From Pseudomonas hormoni (GTDB lineage Bacteria; Pseudomonadota; Gammaproteobacteria; Pseudomonadales; Pseudomonadaceae): a stretch of DNA of 64,000 nucleotides. The notes beneath the pieces were generated by a model. The model searched no databases, was not told the DNA's origin, and saw only the letters and a program-made list of their open reading frames with translations. This document shows positions 56,610 to 64,000 of this stretch, piece after piece. Where the stretch lies: assembly GCF_018502625.1 (NCBI RefSeq), contig NZ_CP075566.1:3148001-3212000 (forward strand), read 5' to 3'. A program made the translations under genes and the position numbers. The stretch's first letter is position 1, and every line of letters starts with the position of its first letter.

Positions 56610-57536
56610 CTAATCGTAGAACGGCTCAACCAACGCCCGACTGCCGACAAAAAAGCTATCTGCAACCAATCGCAGCGGCTGGAGATCCAGGTCACTGGCC
56701 TTGTCGCCGATCAGCTGCTGAAAATGTCGATAGACCGCGGCGTACTCGCCCTCCTCCGATACGACCTGGCGCACACCGTCGATACTCAACAGTGCGCCGC
56801 CGTTGTCCAGTCGCAGGATGCCTTCGGTGCAGTGAATCTCGATGCTCCAGAGTTCGTCATGACCGTGGTCGAAATCGAACTCCGCACGGACATCGAGGTG
56901 GCGCGCGTCAGACATTTTGATGGAGGCGGCGATAGGCGACTGGCAGTTGCTCGGGACTCGCAGGTCGGCAGACTCGACAAACAGCGGCAGCGCCAGCAGA
57001 TGGGTTGCAATCGACAAGGCATTGATGCCGGGATCGAAGACGCCAAGGCCTCCGGGTTGCCAGATCCATGCCTGGCCGGGGTGCCACTTGCGCACGTCTT
57101 CCTTCCAGTCGATCTGTACGCTTTGCAGGGTGCGGGTGGCCAGCCAGTCACGGGCGGCTTCGATGCCGGGCGCGTAGCGTGAATGCCAGGCGAACAGACC
57201 GCTGACGCCTTGCTCACCGACCTGACTCACCAACGCCATCGCTTCGCCCAACGTGGCGCACGGCGGTTTTTCAACCAGCACGTGTTTACCTGCGGCCAGC
57301 GCTTGTTGCACCAGAGCGAATCGCCCTTGCGGCGGTGTGCAAAACGCAATCGCATCCACCGGCGGGCCGTTTTCGAGAAGCTCGCTCAGGGACTGAAAGT
57401 TCTCTACCCCGGCACAGGGCTGCCCTTGCGTGGCGACAGCGACCAACTGGAAGGCGGGGTTGGCGTTGATAGCGGGGACGTGCTGATCCTGGGCAATCTT
57501 GCCGTAGCCCACCAGACCGAGACGGATCGGTTGCAT
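56610..57536 (-). CDS. gal: Gfo/Idh/MocA oxidoreductase, D-galactose 1-dehydrogenase-like
   Basis: A 308-residue NAD(P)-dependent sugar dehydrogenase. The N-terminal Rossmann loop is PIRLGLVGYGKIAQDQHVPA and the family's catalytic Lys segment reads VLVEKPPCATLGEA. The stretch RKWHPGQAWIWQPGGLGVFD is what I recall of the P. fluorescens galactose dehydrogenase, which oxidises D-galactose at C1 in the De Ley-Doudoroff pathway. I use ATG 57536. Other galactose genes are not in view, so the substrate stays likely but unproved. Confidence 0.75.
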   Translation of the reverse strand: MQPIRLGLVGYGKIAQDQHVPAINANPAFQLVAVATQGQPCAGVENFQSLSELLENGPPVDAIAFCTPPQGRFALVQQALAAGKHVLVEKPPCATLGEAMALVSQVGEQGVSGLFAWHSRYAPGIEAARDWLATRTLQSVQIDWKEDVRKWHPGQAWIWQPGGLGVFDPGINALSIATHLLALPLFVESADLRVPSNCQSPIAASIKMSDARHLDVRAEFDFDHGHDELWSIEIHCTEGILRLDNGGALLSIDGVRQVVSEEGEYAAVYRHFQQLIGDKASDLDLQPLRLVADSFFVGSRALVEPFYD

Positions 57537-57643
57537 CAATGACTCCTGGTTTTGTTCTTGTCTTGAGAAGCGAATCAACAAGACTACGTTTGTCTGGCGG
57601 GGAAGTCATTGATGACGTGCGGACGTTTCGCGGGCTCTACCCT

Positions 57644-58240
57644 TCAGTCAGTCCCTTCGCGCACAAACCGTCTGACCTCAGCCTGTATGGCATACGCCGG
57701 CGCCTCCACCGCATTGAAATCCTGTGTATAGCGCTGGGCAAATCCTTCTACCCCCCATTCCTGAAACTGCTGCACATGCTTGAGTTCGTGAGCCCAGAGC
57801 GCGACGTTCTGTTCGGCGGTTTGAGCGTCCCGAAAAAGGATGATGTCGATCAGCGTCACGGCACCGACATCGGGGTTTTGCAGCATGGCCGTGGCGGCGC
57901 TGAACTGGCCGTTGTCGCTGACTTTGTAGTGGGCGGTATCAAGGACGCCGGGGTCGTACCAGCGCAGCAGTTGCTCCCGGATGTGCGGTGGAATGGGTTG
58001 AAGGCCGGCGTTGGCTGCTTCAGCGCGGGCTTGAGTCAACCACAACGCCAGGGCAGGTGCCGCGATCTGATAGAGGCCATCAGGCACGGGACCAAGCACC
58101 TGCCCCAGGTCTGGCAGGCAGATGCAGCCGTCCAGGCACACTTGTTTCTCGCCAGGTGGGCAGGCGCTGTCCTGGGCTGGCACTTCAAGCGTCAGGCAAA
58201 GAACAAACAGCGCCACCAGGCGCGTGGTGATGGGCGGCAT
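57644..58240 (-). CDS. Exported putative zinc metalloprotease with HELKH motif
   Basis: A 198-residue protein with a signal peptide (cleavage near VPA-QDS), a Cys-rich stretch just after it (CPPGEKQVCLDGCICLPD) and a WAHELKHVQQFQEWGVEGF segment containing HExxH, the zinc motif of gluzincin/DUF4157-like proteases. No third ligand can be assigned with confidence. It is probably secreted or periplasmic; the substrate is unknown. Confidence 0.7.
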   Translation of the reverse strand: MPPITTRLVALFVLCLTLEVPAQDSACPPGEKQVCLDGCICLPDLGQVLGPVPDGLYQIAAPALALWLTQARAEAANAGLQPIPPHIREQLLRWYDPGVLDTAHYKVSDNGQFSAATAMLQNPDVGAVTLIDIILFRDAQTAEQNVALWAHELKHVQQFQEWGVEGFAQRYTQDFNAVEAPAYAIQAEVRRFVREGTD

Positions 58241-58273
58241 TGGGCGCTCCAGCTAGCGTTACTGTCGTTGCCG

Positions 58274-59563
58274 TTACCTGTTAAGGCGCAGGGCGTCGAA
58301 AGCATCTCGCGCCTGGCAGGCGCTATAGGTCATCTGCGCGGCGACCAGACCGGCCAGACCAAACGTACGGGTCAACCCGAACTTGCGGAATCCATCGGGA
58401 ATCGGAATGGACCGGGCGATAGCGTCAGCCAGAACCTCGCCCGCCACCGTCGTCGGTGCCATGCCATGACCACCGAAACCAACGGCATGCCAGACGCCTG
58501 CTTCATCCTGGCCGATCTGGGCCATTTGATGCCGGCCATAACTCATCAACCCGCCCCAGGCATATTGGACTTCTACACCTTCCAGCTGGGGATATACGGA
58601 TAAAAGATCTGTTTTGAGCAGACTGGCGATCGCTTCCGGGTTCCGATTGAGCACCGAAATCCGCCCACCCCACAGCATCCTGCTGTCGCGAAGCGGCCGG
58701 TAGTAATCGAAAGCGAACCGCGTGTCGTAGACGGCTGATTCACAGTCAATAGCGTCCTTCAAACGGGCCCCGAGCGGTTCGGTTGCAACGACATAGGTGG
58801 CAATGGGTAGCACCGCACGTTCAACCGGGCGATAGACGCCGCGCGCATATCCGCCACAGGAAAAGATGACATGCTCGGCATGCACTTCGCCGCCTTCGGT
58901 TTTCACCACAAATTTCTTTCCACGCTTCTCGATGATCAGGGCGGATGATTGCTCATGGATGCGCACACCGAATTCAGCCACGGTGCGAGCAATGCCGTAC
59001 ACGTACTTGAGAGGGTGAAAGTGGAAGGCATTACGCTCCAGCAGGCCGCCGAAATAGCGCTCAGTCTTGAGTATCTCTTTCAACTGGCCTGGCGGCAGGT
59101 ATTCCCACTCAACCCCATAAACATCACGCATAAGTTTTCGCGGTGTTTCAAGTCGTGACGGGTCGTTGAACCAATTGGCGAGAATCACACCCTTGTCAAC
59201 CAAGTCACAATCGATACCGTATTGTTTGACACGATGACGAATCAACTCAACGGCATCAAGCGTTAGCCGGTAAAGGCGTTGCGCCTCTTGAACGCCAAGG
59301 GAGGCGAGAAGATCAGCGTTTCCCAGGCTGTAGCCGCCGAAGACGAAGCCACCATTACGACCCGAAGCACCATGACCGAGGCGATGGGATTCCAGAACAA
59401 CGACGTCAGTGACACCACGCTCCGCCAACCCGAGTGCGGTCGACAGGCCTGCCAGGCCACCACCGAGAATGCACACTTTAGTCTCTACACGACCCGATTG
59501 GGCGGGATAGGTGGTGATGTCGGCCGTGGTTTCATAAAAGGTTTGCTGGAAATCCGTGCTCAT
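58274..59563 (-). CDS. FAD-dependent amine oxidase-like oxidoreductase (PuuB/OrdL type)
   Basis: A 429-residue flavoprotein of the D-amino-acid-oxidase/gamma-glutamylputrescine-oxidase group: N-terminal FAD loop KVCILGGGLAGLSTALGLAE, then ASGRNGGFVFGG and the C-terminal GVWHAVGFGGHGMAPTTVAG. These enzymes oxidise secondary or primary amines, releasing aldehyde and peroxide or reducing a chain. I take ATG 59563, with AGGATGA upstream. It lies downstream of the hydrolase gene and may belong to the same amine/amide catabolic cluster. Confidence 0.82.
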   Translation of the reverse strand: MSTDFQQTFYETTADITTYPAQSGRVETKVCILGGGLAGLSTALGLAERGVTDVVVLESHRLGHGASGRNGGFVFGGYSLGNADLLASLGVQEAQRLYRLTLDAVELIRHRVKQYGIDCDLVDKGVILANWFNDPSRLETPRKLMRDVYGVEWEYLPPGQLKEILKTERYFGGLLERNAFHFHPLKYVYGIARTVAEFGVRIHEQSSALIIEKRGKKFVVKTEGGEVHAEHVIFSCGGYARGVYRPVERAVLPIATYVVATEPLGARLKDAIDCESAVYDTRFAFDYYRPLRDSRMLWGGRISVLNRNPEAIASLLKTDLLSVYPQLEGVEVQYAWGGLMSYGRHQMAQIGQDEAGVWHAVGFGGHGMAPTTVAGEVLADAIARSIPIPDGFRKFGLTRTFGLAGLVAAQMTYSACQARDAFDALRLNR

Positions 59564-59612
59564 GAGTTCATCCTGGGCGAAACCAATAGTCGCTTGCCTC
59601 GTCAATCCGGAC

Positions 59613-59645
59613 AAAACGCCGCCGAGGTGGCCTCGACGGCGTTTT
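59613..59645 (-). terminator. Rho-independent terminator after the hydrolase gene
   Basis: On the minus strand AAAACGCCGTCGAGG pairs with CCTCGGCGGCGTTTT around three bases, ending in a T run, four bases past the hydrolase stop and upstream of the flavoprotein gene. Confidence 0.85.
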
Positions 59646-59648
59646 GAT

Positions 59649-60488
59649 TCAATCGCCTAATTGCAATAGAAAGTCCTGAACATAGGGCACAACCGATATT
59701 CCGGCGTGAGCGGTGTTGGGAACAATGTCTTGTTGAACACGAATGTCATGGGCCTCAAGGTTGCGAGCCAGCGTTGCATTGCGCTCCACCCTCGTGCGCC
59801 CGGCGTCGTTGATACCGTCCATGTATTGCACTGAACCGGGCGCATAGTGAATCTCCCAGGTTTCCAGGTCTGCGGCACCCACTAACAATTGAACATCGAC
59901 TTCACGCAGCGCATCGAGATTCAGGCGTTTGCCGAAAATCGCCTCAATGCCTCCGGTACCCACCCACCAATCGCGCCCCTCATCGATCAAGGTCACCGAC
60001 CCCGGTGCACCGATAGAAACAGAGCGTAGACGCTCGGGGTGCAGGTAGTAAAAACGGTTGGCAAAATGCCCGCCGCCCGAATAACCAAACAATGAAAACT
60101 TCTCGAACGAAGTGCTGAGCGCCTCGCAGACTTCATCCACCATTGCCAGCAGGACTTCGTCATAACGAATGTCCCCTTCCTTGAGGTATTTGAAACCATG
60201 CGGGTTGCCATCGCCCAGTGGACCTACCGGAAACAGCGGCGCAAGAATGATGTAGCGATTGAAGCGGCCGAACTCGGCAAACGCGTCCCGATACTCTACC
60301 ATCGTGCGCCCGGTACCATGGACCGCAACCAGCAGACGATGGCCCTCAGGTGCTTGATCGAAGGTTTGCGGAACATAAAGACAATAAACAAAACGCGGAT
60401 CCTTACGGCACGAAAAAATGGTCGTGCTACCTCGGTAGTACATCTGACGATGCCGCGCTTCAGGGGTGTCTTGAGGGTTGCTCAACAT
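59649..60488 (-). CDS. Alpha/beta-hydrolase
   Basis: A 279-residue alpha/beta-hydrolase. The oxyanion region reads HRLLVAVHGTGRTMVEYRDA, the nucleophile elbow is FGYSGGGHFANRFYY (Ser in GYSGG) and a late His lies in VPNTAHAGISVVP. It resembles poly(3-hydroxybutyrate)-depolymerase-type esterases in motif spacing. It is divergent from the GntR regulator, so the regulator may control it; an ester or amide substrate is plausible. Confidence 0.8.
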   Translation of the reverse strand: MLSNPQDTPEARHRQMYYRGSTTIFSCRKDPRFVYCLYVPQTFDQAPEGHRLLVAVHGTGRTMVEYRDAFAEFGRFNRYIILAPLFPVGPLGDGNPHGFKYLKEGDIRYDEVLLAMVDEVCEALSTSFEKFSLFGYSGGGHFANRFYYLHPERLRSVSIGAPGSVTLIDEGRDWWVGTGGIEAIFGKRLNLDALREVDVQLLVGAADLETWEIHYAPGSVQYMDGINDAGRTRVERNATLARNLEAHDIRVQQDIVPNTAHAGISVVPYVQDFLLQLGD

Positions 60489-60596
60489 TGTGAAACCTCG
60501 TTGATAATTGTGCCATTATTGAAAACTACAGCGGGTCAGGGTCATGCACGGTGGACGACTCACACACCCACTTTCCAAGTTTTGTGGAAGTCACCT

Positions 60597-61217
60597 TTGA
60601 ACAAAAAAACGACTGATCGCAGCCAACTGGTGCTGCTGATTACAAACGACATCAATGTCGGTGTTCTTCCGACCGGCAGTTGGCTCAAGCAGATCGATCT
60701 CGAACACCGTTACGGCTGTACACGGCTGGACATCCGTCGCGCACTGGACCAACTGGTCCTCAAAAACCTCGTCGAACACATTCCCAATCGCGGTTATTAC
60801 GTGCACACGCCCGACCTGACCCAGGTGTCGGATACCCGCGAAGTTCGCATCGCACTCGAATGTGCAGCGGTCGATCAAATGGTCGTTACCGAAGAACGTT
60901 TGCAAGCGCTGGACGTCATCGCGCAACGCTTCAGCCGCCTGGTCAACGAAGGCACGATGCAAGAGTGCTACATCGCGAATCTCGAGTTTCATCGCGGGAT
61001 CTATGACATGTGCACCAACCGGGTAATGATCGAGTTCATCGAAGAAATTCGCAGCCGTCCCCCATCGTCTCCAGGTGGCACCTGGCGTACGCATCTGCGC
61101 GCCGAGCAGTCGAGCCGCGAACACTTCCAGATCCTTGACCTCCTGCGTAACGGTGACCGCGAACAACTCAAGCGACTGATCGCGGCGCACATCCGTCAAA
61201 CCCCACTGGAGCCATGA
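60597..61217 (+). CDS. GntR-family regulator with FCD-type ligand domain
   Basis: A 206-residue regulator: winged helix with SWLKQIDLEHRYGCTRLDIR and NRGYYVHTPDLTQVSD, then an all-helical FCD domain with EFHRGIYDMCTNRVMIEF. I place the start at TTG 60597, six bases after GGAAG; no ATG fits. FadR-type GntR proteins respond to small carboxylates and usually repress neighbouring catabolic or transport genes, here the hydrolase and the convergent peptide importer. Confidence 0.8.
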   Translation: MNKKTTDRSQLVLLITNDINVGVLPTGSWLKQIDLEHRYGCTRLDIRRALDQLVLKNLVEHIPNRGYYVHTPDLTQVSDTREVRIALECAAVDQMVVTEERLQALDVIAQRFSRLVNEGTMQECYIANLEFHRGIYDMCTNRVMIEFIEEIRSRPPSSPGGTWRTHLRAEQSSREHFQILDLLRNGDREQLKRLIAAHIRQTPLEP

Positions 61218-61219
61218 GT

Positions 61220-62773
61220 TCAAGGCTTGATGCTGACGCCCCACAGGCGCGGCTTCTGCCCGATCCAGGCGTCGTAGCCCTCTACGTTCTGATTCAGCGC
61301 AACGATGTCCAGGCCGTTGTACATGACGATCATCGGCACTTGATCGATGAAGCGCTCATGCAGTTGATCGAAGATTGACTGACGCTTGGCGACATCACCT
61401 TCCTTCAGTGCCTGGCTCAGCAACTCGATCGCCTCAGGATCCTCCCAGACCTTGCGCGACTCTTTGTCCTTGTTACCCGTCACCTGCTCGAAACTCAGCG
61501 CCGGATCGAAGCGTGCCGAATAGGTGAAGGACATCGCCTGATAACGCCCTGCCTGGTAACGCTCAAGCTGAGTGCCCCATTCCATGACTTCAACCTGCGC
61601 GTTGATGCCGACCGCTTGAAGCATCGCCTGGGCAATAATGGCCAGGTCGTAACTGGGAACCATCGAGCGTTTGTTGGCGACGATCGTCAATGGTTGGCCG
61701 CGATAGCCTGCCTCCTGGAGTAGTTGCGCAGCCTTCTGTGGATCGTAGGTGAAGCCGCGTTGCTCGCTTGGGCCGTAGTAGTTGGAGGCCACGCTGACGA
61801 TTGAATTATTGGGCACGCCGAAGCCATTGCTCGTGGTCGCGACCAGTTGCTTGACATCGATGGCGGCGGCAATGGCTTGACGGATCCGCTTGTCCTTTAG
61901 CAACGGATCCCGGGTTTGGAACATCAGCACATTCATGGTCGCGCTGGGGTCAGTCGAGACCTTGAGCGTTGGGTGGGTCTTGATTTCGGGCAGGTCGGTT
62001 TCGGTGACTTCAGCCAAGTCCAGGTCGCCCGAAAAGAGCGCCGCCTTGACCGTCGCCTGATCGGGAATAATCACAAACCGTACTTCAGGGGTCAGCGCGT
62101 TCTTGCCTCCGGTATAACCGTCGCGCGGGCCGGGCAAGGACTGATAGCCGGCGAATTTTGTCAGCGTGACGTACTGCCCGCGCTTCCACTCGCTTAACTG
62201 ATAAGGGCCAGTGCCTATCGGCGCGACGAACTCACCTTGAGCGTTGACCGAGGCTTTGTTCAGTACCGCGGTGCCGCCGCAGTCGGTACGCGCCAGCGTG
62301 GCGAGGAACATACCGCTGGGTTTTTCCAGCTCCATCACCACGGTATGGTCATCCGGTGCGGTGACCTTGGTGACCTTGGTCGAGCCGCTGCCATCGAACT
62401 CCGGAAAGCAGCGCCACTGAGTCTTGGGGTCCATGTCCCGGTTCCAGCTCCATAGCACGTCGGCGGCGGTCAACGATTCGCCGTTATGGAACTTCACACC
62501 CTGGCGCAAGGCGAAGGTGTAGGTCAGACCATCAGCAGAGACATCGATCTTCTGTGCCAGCAACGGTTTGACTTCGCCCTTTTCCCCATAGGCCACCAAC
62601 CCTTCGGTCATGTGCAGCACGACCGCATCGGAGCGGTCGTCACGATTGACCCCCGGGTCCAGGCTGCGAATGTCGGAGTTCATCGCCAGACGCAAGGTTT
62701 GCGCCTGGGCGATACCGCAACCGATCATGGTCATCATGCTCAGCGTCAGAGCGTTTACTAAAAAGCGATTCAT
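61220..62773 (-). CDS. ABC transporter solute-binding protein, oligopeptide (DppA/OppA) type
   Basis: A 517-residue periplasmic binding protein. A signal peptide (MNRFLVNALTLSMMTMIGC, cleavage near AQA-QTL) is followed by the SBP family-5 features DIRSLDPGVNRDDRSDAVVL, VKFHNGESLTAADVLWSWNR and EWKRGQYVTLTKFAGY. I use ATG 62773. It delivers peptides or similar compounds to the ABC importer whose ATPase gene lies just upstream. The hydrolase, flavoprotein and GntR genes nearby suggest the ligand is an amine- or amide-containing compound. Confidence 0.88.
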   Translation of the reverse strand: MNRFLVNALTLSMMTMIGCGIAQAQTLRLAMNSDIRSLDPGVNRDDRSDAVVLHMTEGLVAYGEKGEVKPLLAQKIDVSADGLTYTFALRQGVKFHNGESLTAADVLWSWNRDMDPKTQWRCFPEFDGSGSTKVTKVTAPDDHTVVMELEKPSGMFLATLARTDCGGTAVLNKASVNAQGEFVAPIGTGPYQLSEWKRGQYVTLTKFAGYQSLPGPRDGYTGGKNALTPEVRFVIIPDQATVKAALFSGDLDLAEVTETDLPEIKTHPTLKVSTDPSATMNVLMFQTRDPLLKDKRIRQAIAAAIDVKQLVATTSNGFGVPNNSIVSVASNYYGPSEQRGFTYDPQKAAQLLQEAGYRGQPLTIVANKRSMVPSYDLAIIAQAMLQAVGINAQVEVMEWGTQLERYQAGRYQAMSFTYSARFDPALSFEQVTGNKDKESRKVWEDPEAIELLSQALKEGDVAKRQSIFDQLHERFIDQVPMIVMYNGLDIVALNQNVEGYDAWIGQKPRLWGVSIKP

Positions 62774-62838
62774 AAGCGAGTCCTTGATAAAGATCAAACA
62801 GGTTCGCGCCGCCACAGGTATGACGGCCTTGAAGTCCT

Positions 62839-64000
62839 TCACACAGCAGCACTGCTGCGCAATTGATAACTCCCGTCGGCCAGCCGCACCAACGGATTGG
62901 CGGCAGCCAGCAGTCGATGAGTGAAGGCGTGTTGCGGGTTGTCGAACACTTGTGCGGTGGTGCCAATTTCAACCAGTCGACCTTGCTGCATGACGGCCAC
63001 GCGATGGGCAATGCGTTCCACCGCCGCAAGGTCATGGGAGATGAACAGACAAGCGAAGCCGTACTGCTTTTGCAGCCGCTCGAACAACGCCAGGATTTGC
63101 TTTTGAATGGTCATGTCGAGCGCGGAAATCGGTTCGTCGGCGATGACCAGTTTGGGGTGACGAATCAGCGCCCGACCAATCGCCACGCGTTGCCGTTGAC
63201 CACCTGAAAGCTGGTGGGGGAAGCGGTCGGCGAAGAGCGGGTCCAGGCCGACATCCTGCAGAATGGTGCGCACGCGCTCGGCACGTTGCTCGCGACTGAG
63301 GCCCGGCACATGGCGCAACGGTTCAGCGAGAATGTCAGAAATTCTGGCGCGCGGATCGAGGGACGATACCGGGTCCTGAAAAATCATCTGGCATTGCAAT
63401 CGATGCTCAAGATTGGCGCTTTTGAGGATGTCGACGCCATCGAAAAAGATCTCGCCAGCAATCGGACTGACCAGCCCGACGACCGAACGGCCAAGGGTGG
63501 TTTTACCCGAACCGCTGCCGCCGACCAGCGCCAGCGTTTCACCCGCAGCGATTTGCAGACTGACCCCATCCACCGCGCGTTTTGCCTTGCCACGCCACAG
63601 GAAACCCTGGCGCCCCGGGTGCTCGATGGTGACGTTACGCATGTCGACCAACGGCGCGGCCAGTGATGCGCTGTCAAGGTTGCCTCGGGTGGGCAGCGCT
63701 TCGAGCAATTGCCGGGTGTAATCGGCCTTGGGGCCCAGCAGGATCTGTTCGGTCGGGCCGCTTTCGATCGCTTTGCCGTTGCGCATCACCACGACTTTGT
63801 GGGCATGGCGCACCACCAGCGACAAGTCATGACTGATGAACAGGATCGCCGTGCCCTCCTCCCGTGTCAGTTCGAGCATCAGTTCGATGACGTCAGCCTG
63901 GGCCAGGGTGTCGAGGGCCGTGGTCGGCTCGTCGGCGATCAACAGCGCCGGGCGCAACAACATGACCGAAGCCAGCATGATGCGTTGTCGCATGCCACCG
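62839..64000 (-). CDS. Fused double-ATPase subunit of a peptide-type ABC importer (partial)
   Basis: The C-terminal 386 residues of an ABC ATPase that continues beyond the right edge. It contains the end of one ATPase domain (SGGMRQRIM, LLIADEPTTALDTLAQAD) and a complete second one with Walker A GGSGSGKTTLGRSV, signature LSGGQRQRVAIGRALI and Walker B LVIADEPISALDM. Such DppD-DppF fusions serve peptide and nickel importers. It lies directly upstream of the binding-protein gene; the permeases must be outside the window. Confidence 0.88.
   Translation of the reverse strand, partial: GGMRQRIMLASVMLLRPALLIADEPTTALDTLAQADVIELMLELTREEGTAILFISHDLSLVVRHAHKVVVMRNGKAIESGPTEQILLGPKADYTRQLLEALPTRGNLDSASLAAPLVDMRNVTIEHPGRQGFLWRGKAKRAVDGVSLQIAAGETLALVGGSGSGKTTLGRSVVGLVSPIAGEIFFDGVDILKSANLEHRLQCQMIFQDPVSSLDPRARISDILAEPLRHVPGLSREQRAERVRTILQDVGLDPLFADRFPHQLSGGQRQRVAIGRALIRHPKLVIADEPISALDMTIQKQILALFERLQKQYGFACLFISHDLAAVERIAHRVAVMQQGRLVEIGTTAQVFDNPQHAFTHRLLAAANPLVRLADGSYQLRSSAAV

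Noticed and set aside
1..64000. tRNA, rRNA, prophage, integrase or attachment sites
   Set aside because: None seen on reading both strands; the insertion-sequence traces are short relics only.

Overview
The window is a GC-rich chromosomal segment that reads as Pseudomonas, most likely the P. fluorescens group. This rests on repeated REP/REPIN hairpins of the 'gtggcgagggagcttgctccc' kind, a CioAB-type oxidase, a galactose dehydrogenase of the P. fluorescens Gal type, and several small genus-typical proteins. I see no rRNA, tRNA, prophage or CRISPR array. All names come from reading motifs; no database search was run.

Layout. 0.1-3.4 kb: a four-gene ABC importer operon of the phosphonate/selenate type, convergent with cioBA (3.4-5.7 kb). 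5.9-9.4 kb: a phosphoribosyltransferase, IS66 debris, a small hypothetical protein, a membrane protein and two REPINs. 9.5-15.0 kb: a MATE exporter, a short gene preceded by a structured-RNA-like leader, an overlapping minus-strand operon of PAAR protein, peptidoglycan amidase and candidate immunity protein (the PAAR gene is frameshifted), and a fic gene bracketed by direct repeats of about 135 bp. 15-23.5 kb: HxlR/NmrA-type redox pair, a 24-aa membrane peptide, a decayed histidine-phosphatase gene, a periplasmic cupin, a secreted protein made of seven 13-residue repeats, small unknowns, a small tyrosine phosphatase, an IS110 remnant, and a SYLF/phospholipase-D pair.

23.7-35.4 kb: aldehyde dehydrogenase with a divergent LysR regulator, a DUF3616-type protein, a PL7 alginate lyase without a signal peptide, a dmeRF-like Ni/Co efflux operon with two G-tract operators, small unknowns, a VOC protein, a lactate-permease-type transporter with a divergent Lrp/AsnC regulator, and a 31-aa membrane peptide.

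35.7-53.4 kb is the centrepiece: a 3612-residue RTX protein holding two complete animal-type haem-peroxidase modules, and divergently a type I secretion system (ABC exporter, HlyD adaptor, TolC channel) that very probably exports it, followed by an unknown lipoprotein. 53.6-64 kb: an unknown gene next to a LysR regulator, a small lipoprotein, a galactose-dehydrogenase-type gene, an HELKH putative zinc protease, and a cluster of amine-oxidase-like flavoprotein, alpha/beta hydrolase, GntR regulator and oligopeptide-type ABC importer that runs off the right edge.

The strongest leads for something undescribed are the duplicated peroxidase RTX protein, the tandem-repeat secreted protein, the structured RNA-like element whose two copies keep pairing despite sequence change, the broken PAAR/amidase/immunity operon next to the repeat-bracketed fic cassette, and a dispersed degenerate intergenic repeat.
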